Positions 8,409 through 16,315 of a stretch of DNA of 64,000 nucleotides are shown here, in pieces (the first letter of the stretch is position 1; each line of letters starts with the position of its first letter). The DNA is from Allobosea caraganae (GTDB lineage Bacteria > Pseudomonadota > Alphaproteobacteria > Rhizobiales > Beijerinckiaceae), in NCBI RefSeq assembly GCF_003351345.1, contig NZ_QQTO01000020.1, positions 186,001 through 250,000 on the forward strand, given 5' to 3'. Below the pieces are notes generated by a model. It searched no databases. It was not told where the DNA came from and saw nothing but the letters and a program-made list of their open reading frames with translations. Made by a program: the position numbers and the translations under genes.

Positions 8409-9365
8409 TCAGGGGCGTGGCAGGGGAGCCGCCAGGCCAGGCCTGTCGGGCGCCTTTCGGTGAAGGGTCGCGAGCGCGAAGCCCGCCAGGATCAGCGCGA
8501 TGCCGATGAGGTGGAACGGACGCACCGGCTCGCCGAGCACCAGGAAGGCGAGGGCGGCGGTGAAGAGGGCGACGAGATGGAACGAGGCGCCGGTGACGGT
8601 CGCGCCGAGCGTGGCGACGCAGCGGTTCCAGAGCACGAAGGCCAGCAGCGAGGCGAAGATGCCGATATAGAGCACGGCGGCGAGCGAGCCGGCGTCACGC
8701 GGGATCGTCGCGCCATGGCTGAGCTCTACGGCCCAGAAGGGCATCAGCACGATGAGGCCGGCCGCCATCGTCGCCGCGAGAAAGACGAGCGGGTCGAGTT
8801 CGGCGGGCTTGCGCCGGAGCAGCACCGAGTAAAGTGCGTAGTTGGCGACGGCGACGAGGACGAGAAGCTCGCCGCCGCCGAGCGAGAGCTGTCCGAGGCT
8901 GCCGACATCGCCGCGCGACACGATCCAGGCGACGCCGACGAAGGACAGGGCGATGCCGCAGAGCGTTCTTGGCGCGACCCGCTCGACGCCGAGCGCGAAT
9001 GCGGCCAGCGGCACCATCAGCGGCAGGGTCGAGTTCAGGAACGCGACGCTCGCGGCGGGCACGGTCTGCAAGGCGAGGTAGCCGAGGGCGTTGTAGCCCG
9101 CGATGCCGAAGGCGCCGCAACCGAAGATGAGCATGACATGCCGACGCAACAGATGTCGCTGCTCATAGGCGCGTCGCGCTACGAAGGGCGCGAGCACGGA
9201 CAACGCCACCACCCATCGCCCGACGGCCAGGGAGACCGGCGGAAAGGTCGGGCCGAGCGCACGGCCAAGCACGAGGTTGCCGGCCCAGAACAGGGGAGGG
9301 AGCCAGAGCAGGAGCGCGGGACGGGCCCATAGGCGTGCCGCGAGGGCCACGACGAGGCGCCTCAT
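8409..9365 (-). CDS. EamA/DMT-family transporter
   Basis: A 318-residue inner-membrane protein with about ten hydrophobic helices in two EamA repeats (first repeat from LLLWLPPLFWAGNLVLGRAL; second from LLVLVAVANYALYSVLLRR). Drug/metabolite transporters of this type often export amino acids or their derivatives. The start at 9365 is chosen because its ATG overlaps the stop of the upstream alaX gene by four bases, a classic coupling arrangement; the frame stays open further upstream but lacks similarity. Position between alaX and an amino acid dehydrogenase suggests the cargo is an amino acid or analogue (inference). Confidence 0.88.
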   Translation of the reverse strand: MRRLVVALAARLWARPALLLWLPPLFWAGNLVLGRALGPTFPPVSLAVGRWVVALSVLAPFVARRAYEQRHLLRRHVMLIFGCGAFGIAGYNALGYLALQTVPAASVAFLNSTLPLMVPLAAFALGVERVAPRTLCGIALSFVGVAWIVSRGDVGSLGQLSLGGGELLVLVAVANYALYSVLLRRKPAELDPLVFLAATMAAGLIVLMPFWAVELSHGATIPRDAGSLAAVLYIGIFASLLAFVLWNRCVATLGATVTGASFHLVALFTAALAFLVLGEPVRPFHLIGIALILAGFALATLHRKAPDRPGLAAPLPRP

Positions 9366-10102
9366 GCCATGCCTTCGGGTGCGATACCTTGGAGGCCGAC
9401 ACGCAGGCGACGGTTGTGGCGGCCCTTGTTGTCGATCTTGAGGATCCGGAGCGGGCGCGACGCGCCGGTCGAGGCGAGATGCGTGCCGCCGCAAGCCTGG
9501 CGATCGAGCCCGACGATCTCGACGATCCGGACCTGTCCGTCAGATGTCGGCGGCGGCGCGACCGAACGCGACCGGATCAGGCCGGGCTCGGCATTGGCCT
9601 GCGCTTGCGTCACGAGGGTGTCGCGGACGACGAGGTTCTGGCGAATGACGTCGTTGATCGCCGGTTCGAGCGCCCTCAGACGATCGTTGTCGGCCTCGGG
9701 CAGGTCGAAATCGATCCGGGCGGTGCCATCCTCGTTCATCTGGACGCCGGTGACGAGCGCGCCGTCGAACGACTGGTAGACGAGCGCGTTGACGATGTGC
9801 AGATCGGTGTGAAGCTCGCGCATCAACTGTCGGAAGGCCGGATCGACCTCGGCTTCGACCGGCCCGGCGGGCAGTTCGACGGTATCCGCCAACAGGTGCC
9901 AGACCTCGCCGTCCTGCACGTCGAACCCGACGATCGCGCTCTCGCCATCCGCCCAGCGCAGGAGACCGCGATCGGCCAGCTGGCCTCCGCCTCCGGGATA
10001 GAACGGGCTCTCATGCAGGAGCAGCCGGCCGGGTGCCGAGGCCGCAATAGTCGTCGAAAGTGTCAGCGTGTCGGGGTTGTCGAGGCAGTAATAGCGAGCC
10101 AT
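9362..10102 (-). CDS. alaX: Alanyl-tRNA editing protein, AlaX type
   Basis: A free-standing homologue of the editing domain of alanyl-tRNA synthetase, 246 residues, that would hydrolyse mischarged tRNA(Ala). The four zinc-site positions are present: His98 and His102 in ELHTDLHIVNAL, and Cys204 and His208 in ACGGTHLAS. The N-terminal beta-barrel carries FYPGGGGQLADRG, as in the AlaRS editing domain. The start is ATG 10102 (MARYYCL); a longer frame to 10144 is unsupported. It overlaps the downstream exporter gene by four bases. Pairing of a trans-editing factor with an exporter and a dehydrogenase hints at protection against a non-cognate amino acid. Confidence 0.9.
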   Translation of the reverse strand: MARYYCLDNPDTLTLSTTIAASAPGRLLLHESPFYPGGGGQLADRGLLRWADGESAIVGFDVQDGEVWHLLADTVELPAGPVEAEVDPAFRQLMRELHTDLHIVNALVYQSFDGALVTGVQMNEDGTARIDFDLPEADNDRLRALEPAINDVIRQNLVVRDTLVTQAQANAEPGLIRSRSVAPPPTSDGQVRIVEIVGLDRQACGGTHLASTGASRPLRILKIDNKGRHNRRLRVGLQGIAPEGMA

Positions 10103-10223
10103 GCCGAAATATCCTGAAGCTTGCGAGCGCGTCCGGCACCGCATCGCGGTGGCCGGCGGCCCGGTGTTCAGGACAGGGTGGCAGAGTTGCGCCGGCCGCT
10201 ATTGGCTGGAATTGCGCGGCGCG

Positions 10224-11054
10224 TCAGCCGCGCGCGGCGCGCTGCCATTGCAAGGGCGTGATGCCGAAGCAGCGCTTGAAATGGCGGTTCAGCGCGCTCT
10301 GGTCGCAGAACCCGGCCGCCAAGGCCGCCGCGACGATGGGCGTACCCGCCCTGAGCTCATGCAGCGCCGCCTTCAACCGGACCTGGGTCAGATAGGCATG
10401 GGGTGTCAGCCCCGTCGCGCGCTTGAAGAGCCCGATGAGCTGGAACGGCGTCAGGCCGACCGCCGCACCCATGTCGTCGAGCGTCAGTTCCTCCGCATAG
10501 CGTTCGAGCATGAGCACCTGCACCTGGCCTGCAAGTTCGCTGTCGCGCGGTGCGGCCGGGATCCGCCCGCCGCCGCAGCCATGGCGCCCGAACAGGACGC
10601 CGAAGCTGCGCACCAGAAGCTCGCGCTCCTCGAACGGGTCGCGGCAGTCGTCGAGGGCCCGATGCAGCGACAGGAAGGACGCCACCAGCGCCTCGTCCCT
10701 GAAGACGTTGGCGGTGAAGTAGGGCGTCGCCGCGATGCCCAGCGAACGGCCCACCGCATCGATGGCGGGCTGGCTCAGATAGAGGCCGCGATAGCGCCAG
10801 CGTCGGCTCCAGCCCATGCGCCCGGAATGAGGCTCGGCCGGGTTGAACACCAGCAGCGCAGAGGCGCTTGCCTCCTCCGTCGAACCGCGGCTCTTGAACT
10901 GCGAGCCGCCGTCTTCCGTCACGGCGACGACGAGGGCGTCGTGGCTGTGGGGCGCATAGTCATGGCTGGTGAAGTCGGCCGCAAGACAGCTCAGCCCCGG
11001 GACATGGGCATCCTTCCAGTAGCGTGAGCTGTTGCGCGTATCGATCCGAGCCAA
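10224..11054 (-). CDS. AraC-family transcriptional regulator with AraC-type sensor domain
   Basis: An N-terminal cupin-like ligand domain (DYAPHSHDALVVAVTEDG, then FNPAEPHSGR) is followed by a C-terminal pair of helix-turn-helix motifs: LTLDDMGAAVGLTPFQLIGLF and AALAAGFCDQSALNRHFKR, ending FGITPLQWQ. It lies 120 bases upstream of alaX in the same direction and may control that cluster. The start is uncertain: the frame reaches ATG 11144, but those codons lie inside an intergenic repeat element (11067-11145). I therefore prefer the TTG at 11054, preceded by AGGGA, which gives 276 residues. If the ATG is used, the repeat supplies about 26 N-terminal residues. Confidence 0.82.
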   Translation of the reverse strand: MARIDTRNSSRYWKDAHVPGLSCLAADFTSHDYAPHSHDALVVAVTEDGGSQFKSRGSTEEASASALLVFNPAEPHSGRMGWSRRWRYRGLYLSQPAIDAVGRSLGIAATPYFTANVFRDEALVASFLSLHRALDDCRDPFEERELLVRSFGVLFGRHGCGGGRIPAAPRDSELAGQVQVLMLERYAEELTLDDMGAAVGLTPFQLIGLFKRATGLTPHAYLTQVRLKAALHELRAGTPIVAAALAAGFCDQSALNRHFKRCFGITPLQWQRAARG

Positions 11055-11066
11055 GCTGCGGTTCCC

Positions 11067-11145
11067 TAGAGCGCGATGCCGAAAAGTGGGAGCGGGCTTT
11101 CGGCTGACATCATGCTCTAACTTTTTGATGAGAGACGGACTCATC
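11067..11145 (+). repeat. Dispersed palindromic repeat, copy 1
   Basis: It begins TAGAGCGCGATGCCGAAAAG and ends GATGAGAGACGGACTCATCA. It shares its layout with a second copy at 13819-13910: a GAGC-type start, the CCGAAAAG core, a GACATC block, then TGCTCT and TTTGATGAGAGACGGA. The ends can pair (AGAGC near 11068 with GCTCT near 11114). Elements of this family are common between genes in Hyphomicrobiales. Here it overlaps the possible 5' end of the AraC gene. Confidence 0.7.
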
Positions 11146-11266
11146 ATAGCAGGCGACCGCATCGGCTGCGATCCCTGCATCCTCTATTGCGGTGCCGCAA
11201 TGGAGGCCGGTTTGCGTCGCAGTGCGCGCGCAGACGCCGTTCAGGGGCGTGGTGGAAGCCCGCGCG

Positions 11267-11803
11267 TCATGCCGGCACGCCTTGCACCTTGGGCACGCGA
11301 AAGCCCATCGCCACCCAGGCGGAGAGCAGCCGCCACATGAACTTCCCCGAATGGGTGGCGTAGTTGGGGATGTCGTCGGGCAATTCGACGCCCTTGCGCC
11401 GGTCCGCGGTCATGACCCGCATCTGCAGCGGCGGCGCGCCCTCGGGCAGCCGGTCACGATAGACGCTCAGCCAATGGCCCTTGGTGAATTCGAGGAACAT
11501 CGCCGAATTGCAGCACGTTGCCACCATGCGCCGAGTCTTCGACTCGGGCTTGAGCCGATGCGCCTCCAGCCGCTCGCCACCGCCCACGCAGCGGATGCGA
11601 TCCTTCCGATAAAGGACGAAGGCCGTCCCGCCATCGGCGTCGAGCACCGGCGGCGCATCGGCCAGTTGCTCGATCCGCCGGCCGGCCTCCTGGCAGCTCT
11701 CGCAATGGCAGGCGACGCTCAAGATCGGCGTGCCTATCGCCTCGAAGACGACGGTGCCGCACCGACACGACACGGTCAGGGATCTGCGCGGATTCGCGTT
11801 CAT
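11267..11803 (-). CDS. GFA/CENP-V-fold (Mss4-like) zinc protein
   Basis: A 178-residue protein whose N-terminus has the cysteine pattern of glutathione-dependent formaldehyde-activating-like proteins: SCRCGTV, then ACHCESC, with a further CC pair (ATCCNSAMFLEF) about 60 residues later, all plausible zinc ligands. The middle part carries the family-like VLYRKDRIRCVGG strand. The C-terminal half (LPEGAPPLQMRVMTADR) does not match classical GFA enzymes, so substrate and reaction are unknown. ATG 11803 has GGAG six bases upstream and is preferred to ATG 11815. It lies just downstream of a GST remnant in the same direction. Confidence 0.75.
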   Translation of the reverse strand: MNANPRRSLTVSCRCGTVVFEAIGTPILSVACHCESCQEAGRRIEQLADAPPVLDADGGTAFVLYRKDRIRCVGGGERLEAHRLKPESKTRRMVATCCNSAMFLEFTKGHWLSVYRDRLPEGAPPLQMRVMTADRRKGVELPDDIPNYATHSGKFMWRLLSAWVAMGFRVPKVQGVPA

Positions 11804-11828
11804 TCGGCTCTCCATCTCGGTTGCGCCT

Positions 11829-12010
11829 TCATGCCGGTGCGTTTTCGCGGAACGGCTGCATCTGCGCGTCCAGCGCCCGGGCGAAGGCGGGGCGCGTCAC
11901 GCAACGCCGGTGGTAGGCGTCGAGCACCGGGAACTGCGCCAGGAGGCCTGATTCGACCAGTTCGCGCAGCACGGTCGTCATGATCAGGTCGCCGACGGGG
12001 GCACGAGTCA
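11829..12010 (-). pseudogene. Glutathione S-transferase remnant (C-terminal end only)
   Basis: About 58 codons read as the last helices of a GST: APVGDLIMTTVLREL, then FPVLDAYHRRCVTRPAFARAL and a stop. The thioredoxin-fold N-terminal domain and first alpha-helices, roughly 140 residues, are absent. The upstream sequence shows no GST similarity in any frame. The fragment could extend to an ATG at 12056, but the preceding residues do not fit a GST. I interpret it as a deletion remnant 25 bases upstream of the GFA-like gene. Confidence 0.6.
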
Positions 12011-12068
12011 CGCTCATGCAGCGTCGCTGGAACGAAACGGAAGGAGGCGCGATCATGGGACGGCTTAT

Positions 12069-12080
12069 GTTGATATCAAC
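12069..12080. promoter_or_regulatory. Perfect 12-base palindrome, candidate operator
   Basis: GTTGATATCAAC is a perfect palindrome, and a further TCAAC half lies downstream (12089-12093). TTGATATCAA-type palindromes are typical of MarR/HxlR-like operators. It lies just upstream of the GST remnant, so it may be the orphaned control site of the lost full-length gene. No MarR-type gene is adjacent. Confidence 0.35.
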
Positions 12081-12250
12081 TCAATGAGTCAACCGACGGC
12101 GTTCAACCCGTCGCGGCTAAGGGGCGTGCGTTGGGGAATTATGACGACGATCCCATAAGGCGAACCTGTTGGCACCGCGATCTATACCTAGGCAACTCGA
12201 TTTAGGTCAACGTGACAACATGCTCAAAACACTAGGTATTTCGGAACGAC

Positions 12251-13720
12251 TCAAAGCCGTTTGGTGCCGAAGCCGCATGCGACTGCCTCCGCCCTGAGAC
12301 GCGCTGGCGCGTCGGGACAGCAATCCGGACCTTGAAGCCGGAAGCCCGACGGCGAGAGGGGACCATGAAGAAGGAAATCCTCGAGATCAGGCCAGCGGGA
12401 TGGATCGGGATCGACGCCGGCGAGCCTCGAGAAGGCGAGGGCCAGTGCGTGCATCACAGGCTGCTCGCCGGCAAGCCGGCGCGCGCGCGCCTCCGAGAGA
12501 CCCGCCTCCATCTCCTCCTGCAGCGGCCAGGCCTGGTCTCCCGAGAGAACCTGCGCAATCCAGCGGGCCTGGAGTTCGAGCACCGGAAGCTTCGGGCCGA
12601 CAAGGTTATAGAAGCCCAGAAAGGCGAGGCCAGGCAGGTCCGGATGGAAGCTGTGACCATGCAGATCCGGGCCGCCAGACCGCGCCCCGATGCGTTTGAC
12701 GGCGTCCTCCGGCAGCAGGTCGAGCGCTGCGCGATAGCCCGTTCCGAGAATGATGGCGTCAGGCGCATGGCGGCTGCCATCGTCGAAGACGACATCCTTG
12801 CCCTCGACGCGCTGGATCCACGGCCTGACCGTGATTCGCCCCTCCGCAATTGCGGGCAGGAAGTGCTGGGCCTGCGTGATGCCGGCGGCGAAGATGTTCT
12901 CGTCGGCGGCAGGCGCCCCGAACTGATCTGGCCGACCGGCGGCGCGCGTGACCATGGACTTGATCTCCATGGCCAATCGATCCGGAGGCAGTTGCGCTCC
13001 AGCCAGGGCCGCCGCACGGGTGAACATGATGTGGTCGGTGGGCACGCCGGCGATGATCTTCGGCAGGACGTAGCGCTGGCGCCGATAACTCGCCGTCACC
13101 GAGGCCGCACCTGCCAGAGCGAGCTCCGACGCGATCTCCAGCGCGCTGATCGAGCAGCCCGCGACCAGCACGGAGCGCCCTCGATACCGATCGGCACCAT
13201 GGTATTGCGCGCTGTGGATCGCGCCAAGCGCACCGGTAAACCGGTCGAGCCCGGGTATCTCGGGCGTGAGCGGGACGCCTTCCGCGCCGCAGGCGAGAAC
13301 GATTTTTGCAAACGTCTCGACCGCCGGTCCTTCGCTCCCGTCATATTGGATTGCCCAGCCCTCCTGGCTGCGTTCGATCGCGGTCACCCGGGTCGATAGC
13401 CGCAGGCAGGGCAGGAGGCCGAACTCCTCGGCATAGCGCTCCAGATAGCTCAGCATCTGCTCCCGGCGGGGAAAGAGCGGGACGTCGGCGTCGTGATCGA
13501 GATCGGAAAACCGGCTGAGGGTGCGGCTGGTGTTGGTCCGCATTCCCGGCCACGTCGCGCTTGCCGCTCCATCCGGGTTCCATTGCCCGCCGAGCCGGGC
13601 TGCCGCCTCGAACAGCACGGGCTTGCAGCCATGGCGCGCGAGCCAGCGCGCGGCGACAAGCCCGGCCGGACCTGCTCCGATGATGGCGATTCGACGATCA
13701 TTGCCTACGCGTGCCTGCAT
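12251..13720 (-). CDS. Flavin-containing monooxygenase-like FAD/NAD(P)-binding protein
   Basis: A 489-residue flavoprotein. It has the N-terminal FAD motif GAGPAGLVAARWLARHG (residues 15-31) ending in an acidic residue (LFEAA), the GGQWNPDG segment typical of class B monooxygenases, and a second dinucleotide motif VAGCSISALEIASELA that lacks the usual second glycine. C-terminal ILGTGYRAALDLLPED matches the conserved GTGY motif. Such enzymes oxygenate soft nucleophiles or ketones with NADPH and O2; the substrate is unknown. The ATG has GGAGG six bases upstream. It is divergent from two PPOX-fold genes, with paired direct repeats in the shared promoter region. Confidence 0.85.
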   Translation of the reverse strand: MQARVGNDRRIAIIGAGPAGLVAARWLARHGCKPVLFEAAARLGGQWNPDGAASATWPGMRTNTSRTLSRFSDLDHDADVPLFPRREQMLSYLERYAEEFGLLPCLRLSTRVTAIERSQEGWAIQYDGSEGPAVETFAKIVLACGAEGVPLTPEIPGLDRFTGALGAIHSAQYHGADRYRGRSVLVAGCSISALEIASELALAGAASVTASYRRQRYVLPKIIAGVPTDHIMFTRAAALAGAQLPPDRLAMEIKSMVTRAAGRPDQFGAPAADENIFAAGITQAQHFLPAIAEGRITVRPWIQRVEGKDVVFDDGSRHAPDAIILGTGYRAALDLLPEDAVKRIGARSGGPDLHGHSFHPDLPGLAFLGFYNLVGPKLPVLELQARWIAQVLSGDQAWPLQEEMEAGLSEARARRLAGEQPVMHALALAFSRLAGVDPDPSRWPDLEDFLLHGPLSPSGFRLQGPDCCPDAPARLRAEAVACGFGTKRL

Positions 13721-13773
13721 GCTGGCCTCCCATTTTGCGGAGGCAGCACTAGCGGCGGTCGCGCGCTGGCGGT

Positions 13774-13820
13774 TCCTAAATGATTGCTAAGCGCCGGCGT
13801 CCGATCCTAATTGTTCGCTA
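13774..13820. promoter_or_regulatory. Paired direct repeats in divergent promoter region
   Basis: Two 16-base blocks, TCCTAAATGATTGCTA (13774-13789) and TCCTAATTGTTCGCTA (13805-13820), agree at 13 of 16 positions and start 31 bases apart, close to three helical turns. They lie between the leftward monooxygenase gene and the rightward PPOX genes, one of which ends in a winged-helix-like domain. They are therefore candidate binding sites for that protein (inference). The second block abuts a dispersed repeat element. Confidence 0.4.
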
Positions 13821-13910
13821 GAGCATGATGCCGAAAAGGGGGCACCGGTTTTGAGACGACATCGTGCTCTCACTCTTTGATGAGAGACGGATTCAGATTT
13901 CCGGCTCTAG
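13819..13910 (+). repeat. Dispersed palindromic repeat, copy 2
   Basis: It starts TAGAGCATGATGCCGAAAAG and ends with TTTCCGGCTCTA, so the ends can pair (TAGAGC with GCTCTA). It shares the CCGAAAAG core, GACATC, TGCTCT and TTTGATGAGAGACGGATTCA with copy 1 at 11067-11145. It occupies the 5' untranslated region of the first PPOX gene and could carry its promoter or affect its mRNA. Confidence 0.75.
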
Positions 13911-13929
13911 GCGGCGTTGGGGGCAGGGG

Positions 13930-14388
13930 TTGATCCAGATCGATGCGGAAACGGCCCGCTTCCTTGCCAGCCCCGTGATGATCATCCTGGGAACGGCAGA
14001 CAGCCTGGGGCGTCCGGCAATCGGCCGCGGACTGGGCTGCCGCTTCCATACTGACGGTCGGATGGAGCTTGCCTTCTCGCGCTGGCAATGGCCGCGCACG
14101 GCAGCCGACATTGCCGCGACGGGACAGCTCGCAGCGACCTGGGCGCGGCCAAGCGACTACGTGTCCTACCAGCTCAAGGGGAGAGCTGAGCTGCGCGAAG
14201 CCGGCCCAGGCGAACGGGATGCGGCGCAGCGCTACTGCTCCGATGTCTCGGGCGTGCTCACGGGACTTGGGGTTGCGCCCGAGCAGGTCGCCCATTGGCT
14301 GACGACCCAGGACCTCGTCCTCGCGCGACTGACCGTCACGGAGGCCTATATCCAGACTCCAGGCCAGCGCGCTGGAGTGGCCCTGTGA
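13930..14388 (+). CDS. Pyridoxamine 5'-phosphate oxidase-fold (split barrel) protein
   Basis: About 152 residues with a flavin-reductase-like split-barrel pattern: FLASPVMIILGTADSLGRPAIGRGLG, then LSRW/ARP strand segments and YVSYQLKGRAELREA. Small members of this fold bind FMN, F420 or heme, and some have no known ligand. The start is unsure: the frame opens at GTG 13864 inside the repeat element, so the TTG at 13930 is chosen as the first start outside it, though its ribosome binding site is very close. The stop overlaps the GTG of the next gene by four bases, so the two PPOX-fold proteins are probably made together. Confidence 0.7.
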   Translation: MIQIDAETARFLASPVMIILGTADSLGRPAIGRGLGCRFHTDGRMELAFSRWQWPRTAADIAATGQLAATWARPSDYVSYQLKGRAELREAGPGERDAAQRYCSDVSGVLTGLGVAPEQVAHWLTTQDLVLARLTVTEAYIQTPGQRAGVAL

Positions 14389-15854
14389 CGCTGACGCTCG
14401 CAGACCTGTCCGGCTGCTTCGACGGCGTCATTCCATCGATCATCGCGACGGCAGCCGCCGACGGCAAGCCCAACATCTCCTACCTGTCTCACGTCGCGAT
14501 GGTCGATGGCGAGCGCGTGGCCCTCTCCAACCAGTTCTTCGCCAAGACCGCCGCCAATATCCGCGCGAACCCGCGCGCCCGCCTGCTGCTGGTCCATGCG
14601 CGCAGCGGCCGGCAATTCGCCCTGGACCTGCTCTGGGAGAGCTCCGCCGACCGTGGCGCATTGTTCGAGCGGATGGCGCGGGATCTCAAGGCGAGCAGCG
14701 CGCAGATCGGGATGGGGGATGTTATGCGCCTGCGCGCGATCGACATCTTTCGCGTCGTGGGGATCGAGCCATGCCTGTCGGCGAGCGAGGCAGCCCCGTC
14801 CGAACCTGCGCCTGTCCTGCTGCGCGACGTCGCGCCGGCCATGAGCGAACTGACTGCGCAGGACTCGATCGCGGCACTGCTTGACGCGCTCCTGGCCTCG
14901 GTTCGTCGCCTCGCCGCCTGCGATCACGCGCTCGTGCTGCTTCCTGAACCGGCGCGCGCTGCGCTCGTCACGATGGCGAGCGTCGGCTACCGGCAATCCG
15001 GCATCGGATCGGAGGTCCCGATCCGGGAAGGGCTGATCGGCGAGGCTGCCGCGGGCCGCAGCACGTTCAAGATCAACGACGCCAGCCGGCTGCAGCGCTT
15101 CTCCCAGGCCATTGCCCGGTCGGAGGCCAACGAAGACCGGACGCGGTCGATCGCGCTGCCCTCGCTCATAGGAGGGCTCAGCCAGATCGCCGTGCCGATG
15201 ATCGCGCAGGGCGAACTCAGGGGCGTGCTCTTTGCAGAAAGCCCCGCGCGCCTGGCCTTCGACGCCGATCGGCAAAGCACGCTTGAGATGCTCTGCCAGC
15301 AGGCCGCAAGCTCGCTCGCGCTGCTGGACGCAACCGCGGAGGAGGGGCCTATGACCTCTTTGCCAACCGCTGATCGCCCTGCGGGAGTCGACGAGCCCGT
15401 TCACGTCACGGCCTACGCCTTCGACGACAGCGTCTTCATCGGCGACACCTACGTGATCAAGGGCGTCGCAGGCCGGCTGCTCGTTTTCCTGCTCGAGCGC
15501 TCGATGGCGGAGGCGCGCACCGAATTCACCAACCGCGAAATCCGCCTCGCCAGCGAACTGAAGCTGCCGGAGTTCAAGGACAATCTGGAGACGCGCCTCC
15601 TGCTCCTGCGCCGGCGCCTCGACGAGAAGCGCCTGCCGGTTCGCCTGGAGCAGATCGCCCGCGGCCGCATCCGGCTCTGCGTGACGGGGAGACCGATCAT
15701 CAGGCTTCGGTGGGTGCAAGGGAGCAAACGACAGCAAGTCGCTTCTGCGCCACTTCCGGACATCCCGAGCGTGCTCGAAAGCGGACGTTGCAGCCAGGAT
15801 GGCAATCGCCAAATCTCGATCCAGCTGGGATATTTGAAGATTGGTCTCCGGTGA
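14385..15854 (+). CDS. PPOX-fold + GAF + winged-helix fusion protein
   Basis: A 489-residue three-part protein. Residues 1-130 form a second PPOX-like split barrel (DGVIPSIIATAAADGKPNISYLSHV; SNQFFAKTAANIRANPRARLLL). Residues 158-312 look like a GAF sensor ([58 protein letters not shown]). Residues 340-435 resemble a winged-helix output domain (GRLLVFLLERSMAEARTEFTNREIRL; LETRLLLLRRRLDEKRLP). The GTG start overlaps the upstream stop and has GGAG seven bases before it. A redox- or ligand-sensing regulator controlling the divergent monooxygenase is plausible but inferred. The last 50 residues are low in similarity to anything I know. Confidence 0.72.
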   Translation: MTLTLADLSGCFDGVIPSIIATAAADGKPNISYLSHVAMVDGERVALSNQFFAKTAANIRANPRARLLLVHARSGRQFALDLLWESSADRGALFERMARDLKASSAQIGMGDVMRLRAIDIFRVVGIEPCLSASEAAPSEPAPVLLRDVAPAMSELTAQDSIAALLDALLASVRRLAACDHALVLLPEPARAALVTMASVGYRQSGIGSEVPIREGLIGEAAAGRSTFKINDASRLQRFSQAIARSEANEDRTRSIALPSLIGGLSQIAVPMIAQGELRGVLFAESPARLAFDADRQSTLEMLCQQAASSLALLDATAEEGPMTSLPTADRPAGVDEPVHVTAYAFDDSVFIGDTYVIKGVAGRLLVFLLERSMAEARTEFTNREIRLASELKLPEFKDNLETRLLLLRRRLDEKRLPVRLEQIARGRIRLCVTGRPIIRLRWVQGSKRQQVASAPLPDIPSVLESGRCSQDGNRQISIQLGYLKIGLR

Positions 15855-16315
15855 CCGGAGTCAGCATCGGAACGATACGCCCGAAGGGGGGATGCCGGCT
15901 TCAAGCTGATCGCGAACGGGACAGAGCGAGTGGGTGCCGGCACGCAGAAGAACGGCGCTGAATCTCACATGTCGATTAAGTAGACCGGCATATCACATTT
16001 ATTTCGTTGAGCTTTTGGCCGCCGCGGCAGCGACAGGGGATGGCGGCACGCCGCTGAATGGGACGTTCAATCGGGCTACACGACAGTCGTCGGCGCATCC
16101 ACACCGCCTTCCTCCCATAGTGATTCGCATAAGACATATTATGGAACTTATATGTGCCGGGCTCCCGGGCGACCTGGCGGGCGGCTATGTCGAGCCGGTT
16201 CGGATCGAGGTGCTGGCGGACATGGCGCGGACATGGCGGCGATGGGCGTGTCGACCCTTCCCCGGCCTAAAAGACACGCGGCTGAGCCGGGGCGTCCCAC
16301 TGATATTGCGCGCGA
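15855..16315. other. Gene-free stretch with a small inverted repeat
   Basis: About 460 bases between convergent genes (stops at 15854 and 16316) with no convincing coding frame. The only structure I see is a perfect 6-10-6 inverted repeat, ACATAT (16134-16139) and ATATGT (16150-16155), in a locally AT-rich patch that also contains a CATAAG/CTTATATG pair. It may be a remnant operator or promoter of a lost gene. Confidence 0.4.
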
